In this document: positions 11,933 through 24,114 of the stretch, in pieces
How the letters are laid out: each line of letters begins with the position of its first letter
How positions within the stretch are numbered: position 1 is the stretch's first letter
From: Leguminivora glycinivorella
Taxonomy: Eukaryota > Arthropoda > Insecta > Lepidoptera > Tortricidae
Assembly (NCBI RefSeq): GCF_023078275.1
Contig: NC_062975.1
Coordinates: 20,011,641 to 20,075,640, forward strand
Length of the DNA stretch: 64,000 nt
Reading direction: 5' to 3'
Program-made: the position numbers and the translations under genes
The notes under the pieces: generated by a model
What the model was told of the DNA's origin: nothing
Seen by the model: the letters and a program-made list of their open reading frames with translations, nothing else
Databases searched by the model: none

Positions 11933-12575
11933 AAATAACCGGCCTAGAGCGTGTCGGGCCACGCTCAGTGTAGGGTTCCGTAGTTTTCCGTATTTTTTAT
12001 TAAAAACAACTGAACCTATCAACTTCAAAACAATTTTCCTAGAAAGTCTTTATAAAGTTCTACATTATAAACTGAAATAAATGTCATATACAAAGAAAAA
12101 ATGACCAAGGCATTCTATATTTCCTATGAAATAATTTAATTTGGTCTTAGAGTGAAGTTCTACATTTGTATTTTTTTTTTTAAACATATGGTTCAAAAGT
12201 TAGAGAGGGGACACACTTTTTTTCCTTTAGGAGCGATTATTTCCGAAAATATTGATATTATCAGAAAACGATTTTAGTAAACCCGTATTGATTTTTAAAT
12301 ACCTATCCAACAATATATCACATGTTGGGATTGGAATGAAAAAATCAGTCCCCACTTTACCCTAACAAAACATTTTTTTCCGCTTCTTATTTTACCACTT
12401 TGTCGGCGTAATTGATATACATAATTACATATTGGCACCAAATTTCAGCTTTCTAGTGCTAACGGTTACTGAGATTATCCGCGGACGGACGGACGGACGG
12501 ACGGACGGACAGACAGACAGACAGACAGACATGGCGAAACTATAAGGGTTGCTAGTTGACTATAGAATTCTAAAA
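11933..12575 (+). repeat. Dispersed repeat, GTGTCGGGCCACGCTCAG family, long copy with microsatellite
   Basis: Starts near GAGCGTGTCGGGCCACGC and ends GTTGACTATAGAATTC. It carries a (GGAC)n(AGAC)n microsatellite at about 12482-12531. Confidence 0.65.
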
Positions 12576-12618
12576 ATGATGTGAGATTGAGATGATTATT
12601 TATCAATACATTTTTATT

Positions 12619-12840
12619 ATAGGCTACTTTCCTTCTAGTAAAATCAGTTTCTTTTTAAGAACTCTCAAAACGAATTTGAATGATTTGCTGATATGGAAAT
12701 TAAACGAAAACGTGTCGACTGACGTCACGGTCAACTCCTATGATCATTATAAATTTCAATGAGATTTAAATAGAAATTGGGTTTAAAAATATGGCAGATT
12801 ATTTTTAAAGGAAATTTCTATTTAAGTTTTGCTTCGTCAA
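12619..12840. repeat. MITE family D, partial copy
   Basis: Shares ATAGGCTACTTTCC, AATCAGTTTCTTTTTAAGAA, TGACGTCACGGTCAACTC and TAGAAATTGGGTTTAAAAA with copies at 54254-54512 and 57943-58207. The right end is not clear. Confidence 0.55.
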
Positions 12841-13419
12841 TATCCTCGCTCTTGTTATCACTACTGTCATTGTTGACATTTTGTATTTACTGAATGAAAA
12901 TACAGAAATAAATTAATGAAGAGAAGGGTAAAATGTGCAAGCTAACCAAATTCCACCGGGCCAAACAAGGTGAGTGAGTGCACTGTCGCGCTGACACGTA
13001 GATCTGCAGTTGGAGAATGGCCTGTGGCACGAAGTAGCAGAGCACTGTGCCACAACCATCTGAAATGTCCGGTGCGTGAGCTAAGCAAGTGAAAATAACA
13101 GGGAGAAGCAAATATGCAGTGTTAGTTAATGAGGTGCAGAAACAGTTAATAAGAAAACCCAGGAATATTTATGAACACACACAAATAATTAGCAATTAAA
13201 TGAACCCAAATGCTTAATTTACACAAATCTCTTGGGTTAATTAAACTGAGATTGGACTATCAAAGGGTCATGTGGGACTATTTACGTGACGTGACGTTTT
13301 TATACTTGGTACACAATGAAACACAAAATAAATGTTGTAGACAAGATACAAATATTGTACCCTCGACGGCTTTATATTGTCAAGTTGTAATATCAGGCAA
13401 TCACAACTGACTACATACC

Positions 13420-13542
13420 TAAGGGTCACTTGCACCACCGAAAATGGAGGGTTGACCCGAGGCTAACCCACCATTTCATATGGAATTTGACAGTTGATAG
13501 CCCACTAACCTTGAGTTAAGCAGTTGGTACAAGTGGCCCTAA
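13420..13542. repeat. Palindromic MITE, family A, copy 3
   Basis: TAAGGGTCACTTGCACCACC to GTACAAGTGGCCCTAA, same orientation as copy 1. Confidence 0.75.
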
Positions 13543-14890
13543 ATGAATTTATGCTTAACTGGGCCCTAAATGTCTGACGGAGGCACTAAAGATTCGATAA
13601 ATCTGATTCTGTATCTGTACGTATTTACGTAGGTGGATAACTACAACTTTATAAAGTAGCAGACACTGAACAAAGAAACACTATTTTTTTTTCATAAACA
13701 TTCAGTTTATCTTTAAATTTATATGCATGTAAATAACAAGTTACTTGGAAACTTGAAAACAACTCTGTGTTGATAAATTAGAACCAAATACAACCTTTGC
13801 AATTACGTACCGACAACTGTACTAGATTAACTGTATGTCACTTACGATTTTACAAGCTTTGATAATACTAAGTAACACTAATTATTATGCCACGAACTCA
13901 CGACAATATTCACAAGTCAAAAAGGAAATCAAAGTAGACGTATAAATGGAACGCGCAACTACATACCTTTCTAAGCTTAAGAGAGATCTGCCGCGTCATT
14001 TGTAACCGACGAGTCCGACGACGACAGCGTGATGACTTGATAATAATACAGGCACTGGGATAGACTTCACTGGCCATTGCACGCAGGCCGGATCCTGTTG
14101 TTGATCGCCAACTTGTCCAGGATCGCGGCAGATGATGGGGCATGGGCAAAAACAACCCTGAACCTGAACACAGTATAAAAATATATTGATTTATAATGTT
14201 AAAAATAATTCGCGGATGCGACATGTAGGTCGTCGATTCAAGTGGGGCGCGAAGGCGGCGTAAGCGCTACCCGCGACGAGACGAGCCGTTTTTCTGTAAT
14301 ATGATATATTACACAAACCAACCTAGTCCCACAATAAACTATCTAACAGTTAACTGCCACATAGGCTGTAAATTGGTAATTAAATAGCAAATCTCACCAT
14401 ATTTCCGTCAGCTAACTCACAGAAGGACGCGCACCACGATAGAATAAATAAAAGATGGCGTCGCGTCGCGGTCCGGGGTTGCCAACTCTAAAACCGTGTT
14501 CAGAAACCGAGGGAAAATTATATTTAATATTATTTAGTTCCGTTACCGTCAGTGGCGAAAATGCATATCGTGATTTCGCTAGGACGGGTATATACAGGGT
14601 GTAAACCTAATACGGGCGAACAGTATAATAAGTTGTATTTGATAAGAAACGGCCCCTCTTAGTAATTAGTCTCTGGCATATAATTTATAAGTATTTAAAG
14701 AAGAAAATATTAATTTACGTGAAATGATCAATTAATGGTCCAAGACTTCCAAGAGCTGGCAGGATTTTGGAGTAGGTACTTGAGGCAACCTGTAAAGGTG
14801 CTCAGATGCTTCTCTGATCATAACCAACATCAGGTCTGCAAGTCTGGCAGCTGGGGAGTGGGGCTTTATCGAGCTATGAATTATTAAAGA
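13543..14890. other. Mostly anonymous stretch with a GC-rich island
   Basis: No confident gene. Positions 14230-14480 are GC- and CpG-rich. On the minus strand, acceptor- and donor-like sites bound about 13968-14165 (see findings), but no convincing protein results. Confidence 0.3.
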
Positions 14891-16559
14891 TTTAATTTTT
14901 TGGGGCCCATAAAAGGTGTTTGAGGCAACCTGGAATTATTAAAAAGTGAAAGTAGAGTTCCTCAGATGTCGCATAGTATTTATGCCAGATCATTTGGCCG
15001 GGTCCTTCACCGAGCCAGAACAGTGCAAAGTGGTAAAAAAAGAATTCCAAAAAAGGTTCTTGCGGCAATCTGTCATTTTTACCAGTAAAATATGAGGGTC
15101 TAAATAGCCATCGAAAAATAATGCCATGACATGAGGTGGGGTCTGTACCCTGCCATTCGATCTTGAAAGTATTTTTTTTAGTTTTTCGTAAATAACTCGT
15201 AAACGGTAGCCCACAGCAAAAAAATATGTCAAACAGAAAATATGTACATAAAATTTTCTACAAGAAAGGTTATATACATTTTTTCGATAGGATCAATATA
15301 GAAAAGGATAATTTAGTAAGAAAGTTTTTTTAATCGATTAAATGCTCCGTTTTTCGTCCATACCTCGTAAACGGTGGCCCACAGCAAATAACTATGTTAA
15401 ACAGAAAATATCTACATAAAATTTCCTATAAAAAAGGTTATATAAGATTTTTCGCTAGGATCATTTTTTTAGTTGGAATGTATTTTTAAATAGATTACAT
15501 GGGCCGTTTTTTGTTGATAACTTAAAAACGGTGGCTCACAGCTAAAAAAAATAATGTTACACGGAATTAATCTACATAATATTTCCTACAAGAAAGGTTC
15601 TATAAGATTTTTCGCTAGGATCAATATTTTAGTAGGTAAGTTTTTTTAAATAGATTAATTTTAGTTGGAAAGTATTTTTAAATAGCTTACGTAGGACGTT
15701 TTTTGTTAATAACTCGAAATCGGAGGCTCACAGCCAAAAATAATGTTATACATAATTAATCTTCATAATATTTCCTACAAGAAAGTTTCTATAAGATTTT
15801 TCGCTAGGATCAATATTTTAGTTAGAAAGTATTTTTAAATAGATTTCATGGGCCGTTTTTTGTAAATACCTCGTAAACGGTGGCTCACAGCTAAATAAAA
15901 TGTTCACAAGAAAATATCTTCATAAAATTTCCTACAAGAAAGGTCCTATACATTTTTTCGCTAGGATCAATGTGTGAGTGTGTTTGTCGGTTACCATTAA
16001 GGCGAGATTTACTTGTATCTTTTATGCATTTAAACTGACAAAGTGGCTTTATAGCAATCGACAAAGTGGGACGTTTTCACGTCCACACTCACATATTTTA
16101 GTTGAAAGTATTTTTAAATAGATTGCATGGGAAGTTTTTTGTTGATAACTCAAAAACGGTGGCTCACAGCCCAAAATAATGGTATACAGAAATAATCTAC
16201 ATAATATTTCCTACAAGAAAGGTTTTATAAGAGTTTTCGCTAGGATCAATATTAGTTGGAAATTATTTTTAAATAGATTTCATTGGCCGTTTTTGTAAAT
16301 ACCTCGTAAACGGTGGCCCACAGCTAAATAAAATGTTCACGAGAAAAAATTTAAATAAAATTTTCTATAAGAAAGGTTCTATACGTTTTTTCGCTAGGAT
16401 CAATTTTTTAGTTGGAAAGTATTTTTAAATAGATTACATGGGCCGCTTTTTGTAAATAATTCGAAAACGGTGGCTCATAACCGGAAATAATCTATATAAT
16501 ATTGCCTACTAGAAAGGATATATAAGAATTTTCGCTGGGATCAATATTTTAGTAGGAAA

Positions 16560-16777
16560 GTTTGTCTTATAATTCTTTCTGAAGTGCAAATTTAGGAGTT
16601 TCAACTCAAATCTCAAAATCGATCAACAAAAAGCGGCCCATTTAATGTCGCCAGTATCCTTGGTACAATGCCTCAAGGGCCTATTTTAGACATTAGCTAG
16701 CTTTTAAGTTTAGTCTTAGTTTCTTATATAATTATGTAAATATGTTCATGTAAATAAAGAGATAAAAACATTAAAAA
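16560..16777 (+). mobile_element. Retroposed fragment with A-tail inside the foldback core
   Basis: Non-repetitive sequence ending AATAAAGAGATAAAAACATT and an A-run interrupts the tandem core. It looks like the polyadenylated 3' end of a LINE or transcript inserted there; the source is not recognised. Confidence 0.35.
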
Positions 16778-16779
16778 AA

Positions 16780-17640
16780 AAATGTTATCTGCAAAAGTAT
16801 TGTTTGACTAGAAGACTATTATGCTCATCAACATTATGACAAGAAACAATTCGGTATTACAAAAATCTGCGAAATGATTTATGCCAAAGCATATTCTGCG
16901 TAAGGTGTTTCTGCCAAACGTGACTTCTGCCAAGAACTATTATACGAATCAAATGAGTAAAAAGTTTCTGCCAGAGAATAGTGAACCTATATAAGTTTTT
17001 TCGCTAGGATCAATTTTTTAGTTGGAAAGTATTTTTAAATAGACTACATGGGCAGTTTTTTGTTGATAACTCAAAAACGGTGGCACACAGCCAAAAATGA
17101 TGTTACACAGAATTAATCTACATAATATTTCCTACAAGAAAGGTTCTATAAGATTTTTCGCTAGGATCAATGTTTTAGTAGGTAAGTTTTTTGAAATAGA
17201 TTACATGAAATAGATAACATTTGTGCATAATATGTAGGAGGCATAAAGTTGCAATTCGCTATTTGATAGCGAGTTGGATGTGTTTGGGATGCAAGATACC
17301 TAACACTCCTCCTCGCTTCGCTCGTCGTCGTACCTAATAGTGACTCTGGGGCAGTTTTTCTTTTTTGATAGCGTGTAATAATTCTGCTATTGTAATATTA
17401 TGCTATAAGATTATTATGGTACATACAATCACGCTAAATCAAATTTGACCAAAGTAATGTTCTGTAAAACAATATTCTGCCAAATGTATCTTATGCGTGG
17501 TAGTAATAATGCCAACTAAGTTTTCTGCGAAATTACCATTCGACCGAATGTTTTTTCTGCGACACATGTTATGCTAAGTGTGTTTTTGGCCAAAATTATT
17601 CTGCCAGATGAGGGTAACCCTTTTATGATATGTGTATGAG
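16780..17640. repeat. Degenerate TTCTGCCAAA-type phrase repeats (two blocks)
   Basis: In 16780-16975 and 17395-17640 short phrases such as TTCTGCCAAA, TATGCCAAAG, TTCTGCGAAA and TATGCTAAGT recur every roughly 16-25 nt with variable spacers. A third short block is at 17755-17850. The middle of the span (about 16985-17210) is ordinary foldback unit sequence. Confidence 0.55.
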
Positions 17641-18404
17641 GGTGGATTTGAATAATTCATCTAATCAACCATACATTTTGATCCTTGAGGCAATCAAACC
17701 ATATTTAAAGGTGGTGCAAAGTTACCCATGGGGGAGCAAAATAGCTCCGTTTTACTGTATTGTAACAAACAAACAATTCGACTGAAAGTGTTACTGCGAA
17801 ACATGTTATGCGAAGTGTGTTTCGGACTAAAATTATTCTGCCAGATGAGGGTAACCCCTTATAATAACCTTTCTTATAGGAAATTTTATGTAGATATTTT
17901 CTGTTTAACAAAGTTTTTTGCTGTGTGCCACCGTTTACGAGGTATTGACGAAAAACGGAGCATGTAATCGATTAAAAAAAACTTTCTTACTAAATTATCC
18001 ACTTATATATTGTTCCTATCGAAAAAACGTACATAACCTTTCTTGTAGACAATTTAATGTAGATATTTTCTGTTCACCATATTTTTTTGCTGTGGGCCAC
18101 CGTTTACGAGTTATTTACGGAAAACTAAAAAATTGACTTTCAAGATCGAATGGCTGGGTATGGACCCCACCTCATGTCATGGCATTATTTTTCCATGGCT
18201 ATTTAGACCCTCATCTTTTACTGGTAAAAATGACAAATTGCCTCAAGAACCTTTTTTGGATTATTTTTTTACCACTTTGCACTGTTCTGGCACGGTGAAG
18301 GACCCGGCCAAATGATCTAGAATAAATACTATGCGACTTCTGAGGAACTCTACTTTCACGTTGCCTCAAACACCTTTTTTGGGCCTCAAAAAATTAAAGA
18401 CGAG

Positions 18405-18984
18405 AGAAGTTATCAGTAGAGACCTGAAATGTGGTACCAATATGTATATCAATCACGCCGACAATGTAGTAAAATTAAAAGTGAAAAAAATATAATTATA
18501 TTAGAATACCCTCCCGTACATGTAAAGTGGGGAGTGAATTTTTTTTTTTCATTTCAATCCTAACGTGTGATATATTGTTCGATAAGTATTTAAAAATGAA
18601 TAGGGGTTTACAAAAATATTTTTTTTGACATTTTTAATATTAAATTAATTTTTATTAAGCAGAAACGTCTGCTAACGATTCTAAACATTTTTTTTTTATT
18701 ATTTTTTTTTTTTTTTTAATGGTGCGGGTTCAAGTCCCGCCGGAAGCGTAAATTTTTCCATTTTTTCCTTTAATATAAAAATATTTTTAATATTTTCATA
18801 AATAATGGCTCTAAAAAGAAAAAAATAAGTGTGCCCCCCTCTAACTTTTGAACAACAACTTGAAAAAGTCTTTCTAGTATAATTATTTTCAACTTGATAG
18901 GTTAAACAGGTTTTGAAAAAAATATACGGGAAACTACGGAACCCTATACTGAGCGTGACCCGACACGCTCTTGGCCGGTTTTTA
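18405..18984 (-). repeat. Dispersed repeat, GTGTCGGGCCACGCTCAG family, inverted copy
   Basis: Ends at the right with GAGCGTGACCCGACACGCTC. It is interrupted at about 18645-18770 by a T-run and a tRNA-like T-arm (GCGGGTTCAAGTCCCGC), which looks like a SINE remnant. Confidence 0.6.
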
Positions 18985-19360
18985 GGATCGGTGATCCAAT
19001 TTGTGTGCGCCCTGTAAGCTAGCAAGCCAATCCAATGCGACCCTCCGAATCCCCCAATGTTCTAGCTTTTTGAGTAGGATGGTAAGGTAACTGAGACAGT
19101 GTCAAAGGCCTTGCTTCTTGTATATCTTAATTCCCTTTATACACCGTGGGAGTGAATAAGCCGAAATATACTATTTAACCACCCATTTTTTGTGTAAATC
19201 AAAAAAAAGATATTACATGAATTTTGTTTCTGAATGTATTTTCACGTAAAAAGTAAATGTTTTTCATAAAACTAGCACTTGAAACGAGTTTTAACTTTTT
19301 TTTCTAAAAACTTCATTCTTGAAAGACTTTACTTTTTACTTTTTGACATTTATCAATGAG

Positions 19361-19462
19361 GATAGTGACGCCGTGGCTTGCGTGGGCGATGGTCGCGCGA
19401 CGGCGATGCGACGCATACGAAATCAAATCTTATCGATATGGAAGTAGACGATGCGATGAGAC
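19361..19462. repeat. Palindromic MITE, family E, copy 2
   Basis: GTGACGCCGTGGCTTGCGTG at one end and GAAATCAAATCTTATCGATA inside; diverged and inverted relative to 11185-11297. Confidence 0.55.
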
Positions 19463-20278
19463 CATAATCTCCATAGTGGCATCAACTCCCGTAAAGGATC
19501 TTTTTACTGACTAACAATAACATCTTTTTTCAATTGGTAATAACTCTGAAGCTAGGCAATATCCAGAAAAGTATAAGTACATAACATTATAGTCTCTAAA
19601 AGTGGTCAGGAATACACTGTTAAAATCTTTTGACGATGTTAAAAATATTTAGGGTCTGTTTAACAATGTCTTACTAAAGTATAGCTAATCAATAAATTAT
19701 TTTACCAAATAAAAATTGTCAATTTGTTAATTGCACAAACTACTAAGAAGATACTACGTTAATTGTAAGTTACAGCTGGCAACATTGTATATTGACGTTT
19801 CTCACGTTTCGATTTACGGAATACGTGGTCCATATTATAACGCCTTTTGAAATTTTGCACATTTTATTGATTTTATACATGATTATGTATTTAATATTGA
19901 TTACTTTAAATGTATATTCTTCCTACAACATTGTTCAATGATACAACTTTTTTAAGAAATTTTATGTGGATGAAGATGAAACGTAATGCAAATGTCAAAG
20001 AAAGAAAATAATTTTAGTTTAACTTATGAATCATAAACATACTGCTAAAAATTCTAAACTTCAGGTCTAATAATATAAACTACATCTAAGTATTTTGCAG
20101 TCCACAGGATAATTGAGGGAAGTTAGTTCTGAGATGATGAAAATAATATATGGTCTCAAAGGAAGTCGGCCTCATTGTGAACAAGACGAAATCCCGCTTT
20201 ATGTAAGTTATTATATGTTAATATGACATGTCTGGCCAGTGTAGTGACCCTGCTTAAAGCTTCGGGCTATATTAATAG
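19463..20278. other. AT-rich gene-free stretch
   Basis: No coding frame, repeat or RNA gene that I can support. Confidence 0.4.
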
Positions 20279-20420
20279 ACTACATAGTGTCCCACTGCTG
20301 GGAAAAGGCCTCACCCATGGATCTCCATTTGTCACGGTCTTGAGCAATCTCTGACTCGTCGCATTGTGGCAATTTTTGCTCAACTCTGTGTGTGCATGAG
20401 ACAGACATTGTCCGGCCCAT
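20279..20420 (-). mobile_element. RTE-type LINE 3' fragment
   Basis: Contains CCCACTGCTGGGAAAAGGCC, which corresponds to the 3' end of the RTE-like element also seen at 41461-41740 (CCACTGCTGGACATAGGCCT). Only the end is present. Confidence 0.5.
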
Positions 20421-20566
20421 CCATACTAATGGGAAAGTGTGTGTATCTGTTTGTTTGTCCGTCCTTCACAGCAAAATGGAGTGACAAATTGATGTGATTT
20501 TTTAAGTGGAAATAGTGGAAGAGACAGAGAGTGACTTATGCGAAGCCTCGGGCAAAAGCTAGTAAT
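20421..20566. repeat. Dispersed TAGCTTTTGCCC repeat, copy
   Basis: Runs from CATCCATACTAATGGGAAAG to CGGGCAAAAGCTAGTAAT. The family is repeated at least six times in the window in both orientations. Confidence 0.65.
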
Positions 20567-20734
20567 ATTTATTTTATATACTATCAATTTTTTTCCCATT
20601 GTTTTTATGCAATTCTATTCTGAAACATTACTTTGTTATAGATAAACCAAGGCAGGTTGGAAAAGTCCAGAAGCAAATTTTAGAAGAAAAATATTGTACT
20701 GAATAACTACAATGGGCCATTGAAGAAGAGAAGA

Positions 20735-20885
20735 TGGCACAAGAGGGAAATATGGGCCTTAGAAAAAGATATCACGCCTCTATCCCATAAAGAGGTAGGC
20801 AGAGCACATGAACTACTAAGTTTCTGTGCCACTCTTGGCAAAAAGGGGTGGAAAGAAATCCAAATTATGACATTGAAGAAGTGAA
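20735..20885. repeat. Dispersed GAGGTAGGCAGAGCACATGAA repeat, copy
   Basis: Shares TATCACGCCT, AGGTAGGCAGAGCACATGAA and GTGCCACTCTTGGCAAAAAG with inverted copies at 42790-43020 and 62930-63055; a (TATG)n tail is visible in the last. Confidence 0.6.
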
Positions 20886-21006
20886 GACTAAATAAGTAAA
20901 CCAAAGGCCCCAAGAATATAAAAGACTGCAATGAAATTGTCAAGAAGAGGGTGCGAGAGCAGAACATATGGGCTACTTGCTATGAAATGATGAATTCTAC
21001 CTTCAA

Positions 21007-21195
21007 GTGGATGGCGTGACAATGGGGTCTCCTGTGTCTTCAGTAGTTGCCGACATCTTTATGGAGGACTTCGAGGAGACAGCACTCTCATTGGCTGCCG
21101 TCCAGCCGAAGATATTCAAAAGATATGTAGATGGCACTTTTACTATGCTTCCTAAAAGTAGTGTTTCAACTTTCTTCATAGTTCACTATGGATAG
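21007..21195 (+). pseudogene. Penelope-like RT fragment
   Basis: Reads TMGSPVSSVVADIFMEDFE (motif B region), then FKRYVDGTF where the active site is normally YVDD, so the second catalytic aspartate is replaced. A stop follows at about 21193, shortly before the next frame. Non-functional. Confidence 0.75.
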
Positions 21196-21225
21196 AATTT
21201 AAATGGTCATACGATACAATTTACT

Positions 21226-21936
21226 ATGGATAAAGACTGTTCTCGTCCCTTCATGAATGTTCTCATTTTGAGGAATCCTGATAATAGCTTAGGTTGCACT
21301 GTGTATAGAAAACCTACTCATACTGATAGGTACATAAATGGCCAATCTCACCACCATCCCTGTCAACTAGCTACTATGGGCAAATCTTTGTTTCAGGGAG
21401 CTCAGAGGATATGTGACAACCAGAATTTGGCCGCGGAGCTTCGACATGCCAGGCAGGCGCTGTTGACGAAAAAGCTCAAGATACTGCATGTCAAGCAGAA
21501 GGCCTGTTTGAAGATCCCTACAGTCGAGCGCCAGCTTGCTATTTTGCCTTTTCTTAGAGGGGTCACATATAGGATCAGTCACATCTTGAAACGGACTTTC
21601 ATTAAAACTTATTTGAAGCCCATGAAGAAGATGTCACAATTCCTGAGGTCTATGAAGTGTCAAACTCCTCTACAAAATGCAGGAGGGTACAGGTTAGACT
21701 GTGAGTGCGGCCTGTCATATGTAGGGCAGACGAAACGAAGTATTTCCACATGGGTGAAGGAACACATAGCGGATGTCAAGCACCGTTGGCAAAGGTCTGC
21801 AGTCTCTGAACATGTCATGGATAAAGTCAATCACGCTATAAAGTTTGATAAGCTGTTTCTTGCTAAGGAGAAGCGGTATCTACCCAGAATGTATGGTGTT
21901 GGACATTCGCCATTTGGTTTTGCAAATTTTGTGTAG
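21226..21936 (+). pseudogene. Penelope-like RT C-terminus plus GIY-YIG endonuclease
   Basis: 236 residues open to the stop. It contains CTVYRKPTHTDRY and the hydrophilic connector, then DCECGLSYVGQTKRS (the GIY-YIG motif in its Cys-containing Penelope form) and EHIADVKH. The endonuclease frame is intact, but the upstream polymerase is broken, so the element is dead. Confidence 0.8.
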
Positions 21937-22324
21937 ATTAACTAATTAATTGTTTTTACATACCTAGTAATGTAAAATTTGTTAAATATTGTATAACTAG
22001 CTTTATTAACTGTGTCTTCATTAATATTTCTTGTATGTGGGTAGCTTTTGCACATTGTAATTTTTCCTCAGTTGACCACAAATGCTGTAAAGTGTTCGAA
22101 ACGTCGGGATGAATGGTAAATTCATTATACGCGATATAATCCGTTTCCATAGTTTTATTGTGTCTAAATGAATTCAACAAATAATCTCTATAATACTGTC
22201 TTCGGTTACTACATTACTTATTTATGACAATAATCCTAGAATCTATATGTAATATGGATATTATAAGATAACGGATATCGAATGATGAAAGTGATAGAAA
22301 CCAAATAAGCAACAAATAGTTTAT

Positions 22325-22585
22325 CGTTAGGCCTGATTTAGACGGCGTGCGAACTCGCATGCGATTTTAATCACATTGCGGGCTGTTGATGTTACATACA
22401 ATTATGCACAGCCATCAAATACAGCAATGTAATAAAACTCGTATGCGAGTTCTCGTACGTATGTATGTAATATGTATGTATGAAGTTCAGGGAGCATTAT
22501 AAAGTGGCGCGGACGACAACATCAACTTCATACAAATTAGTCGCGCGGACCGTCCGCGTGACACTAAAACCAGCCTTAATGCTAG
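22325..22585. repeat. Palindromic MITE candidate
   Basis: GCCTGATTTAGACGGCGTGC at the left and a diverged inverse near ACTAAAACCAGCC at the right, with an inner inverted AACTCGCATGCGA / CTCGTATGCGAGTT pair. TA-rich (GTAT)n near 22460. Confidence 0.45.
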
Positions 22586-23300
22586 TGGCATAGGACTATG
22601 AATTTCGTAGAATACCAGTAGCATGTATTGTAATGTGTGATTAAGATAATGTTTACTGGCATAGTATAGGCAATTCAGTAAAACAGTACCGGGGCGAACG
22701 TGTTAAGATGTAAAAGAAATACGTATGGCGAGTTTCTTGTCAGTCCCATAGTTGAATACTGTAAAACAGTTTAAGAAATTTAAATTTTCTCGAGTCAGTT
22801 ATGGAGGGTTAGGGGTCTTAGAGCCAGTGTAAAGACTGATTCGGAAAAAAAAGCAGCAGCACCGATTTTAGATTATTTATTTTGTGATCATTTTAAAGCA
22901 GTGCATTTTTATAATAATCTGTAGTTCGGTAGATCCTATTGTGTAAAATTAAATATAATCGTATGTATTCTAAGTAAAAGATCGAATTCAAGTTTCCACC
23001 TATTATATTACCTTATCTCAAACATTTATGAACGACGCGACGCGACGTCTTCTGAAATAGTTTATGAGGTAAGTATTTTCTTTTAGTTTATGAGTCACTT
23101 AATGTTGAATGAGTTTATGAGTAGCTACGTTGATAAATTTTATTGTCTGTTTGCCATCTTTACATGAATTGTATCCCATACAAAAACGTGTGTTACGCTT
23201 GCTTGGAAAGGCTTCTTAACTACCCAAGATAAGATCCAGTTAGTTAATAGCGTACCTATGGCGTAAGGTCGCAATTCCGATCACACGTTGTATCTTTCCT
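22586..23300. other. Gene-free AT-rich stretch
   Basis: Nothing supported beyond short spurious frames. Confidence 0.35.
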
Positions 23301-23302
23301 AG

Positions 23303-23420
23303 TAAGTCCGTTTTCACATTATCCGATCCGATATCGGATGTCGGAAGGATTTCGATGAAAACAATCCAAGATGGCGCCTGTAATGTATGCGATATCGGTC
23401 TTGCCTCCGATATCGGACCC
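23303..23420. repeat. Family C MITE, right end missing
   Basis: CGTTTTCACATTATCCGATC at the left, then an AAGATGGCGCC phrase; the matching right terminus after CCGATATCGGA is absent. Confidence 0.6.
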
Positions 23421-24114
23421 TTTTCAGTCCACCCGCTGCCGTCGCGGCCATAGTCAAAGTGCAGTTCAGTGTAAGCAAAGACAGTGTACAGATATACCAC
23501 TTACGGTATTAGTGTTAGATAGTACCTACTAATGAATCCTATTGCTGTTGTTCTAATTAGCCAGGCCTGAACCCTTCACCGTCTTTTAAGAGTGCCAACT
23601 TATTGGGAACCTCAAGCTAAATAGTCTGCGCTCAGTAAAGGGAACACCATCACACCCTTTACCAGTTCCACAATATATATAATATTAATGTGGTCTGTGG
23701 TTTGGCTCGAACCCCACTGATGCACACGCCGCTACGTACGGGATGCGCACGTTATACTCGTAGGTACCTAATAATACCTAAGAAAATTTCAAATAAATAG
23801 TAGTTGAAACAAAATTACTCGAACTAAATTTTCGATGATTTGTTGTCGATGAAAAGTTTATCGGCGAAACAAGGGTACATGTGTGCCATGCCTAGGAATA
23901 CCGCCTTTTCCATCTGACCTATTCATCAGGGTCTACAGAACCTAACTTCAAGTTGGGGAGTAGTACTCCCCAGTCGGACCCCTTTAAACCCATATTTCTG
24001 GTAAACTACATGTACAGTACATTTAATTTCCGACGAGGTACAAGAGGTACGTCAGAGGTACATTCCACCATGGTAATCTGAGCACAATAAAGCGAGGTGG
24101 TACGGCTGCAGAGT

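Larger units (their letters stand above)
14891..18398. mobile_element. 3.5 kb foldback element with tandem-repeat core
   Basis: The left arm (about 14891-15445) and right arm (about 17850-18398) are inverted diverged copies of about 550 bp; both begin TTTAATTTTTTG(G/A)GGCCCA-like and share GATCATTTGGCCGGGTCC and CATGACATGAGGTGGGGTC-type words. The core repeats a unit of about 140-190 bp (TTCGCTAGGATCAAT, then AAACGGTGGCTCACAGC) about nine times. Insertions sit in the core near 15975-16090 and 16560-17000. No transposase frame is seen. It is large for a MITE; foldback or satellite-like origins are both possible. Confidence 0.7.
20990..22180 (+). mobile_element. Penelope-like retroelement, 5' truncated and decayed
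   Basis: A reverse transcriptase C-terminal half is followed by a GIY-YIG-type endonuclease, the domain order that defines Penelope-like elements. The 3' part carries GTTCGAAACGTCGGGA and CGCGATATAATCCG, typical of the terminal pseudo-LTR of this group. The start is lost or overlaps other repeats. Confidence 0.8.
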
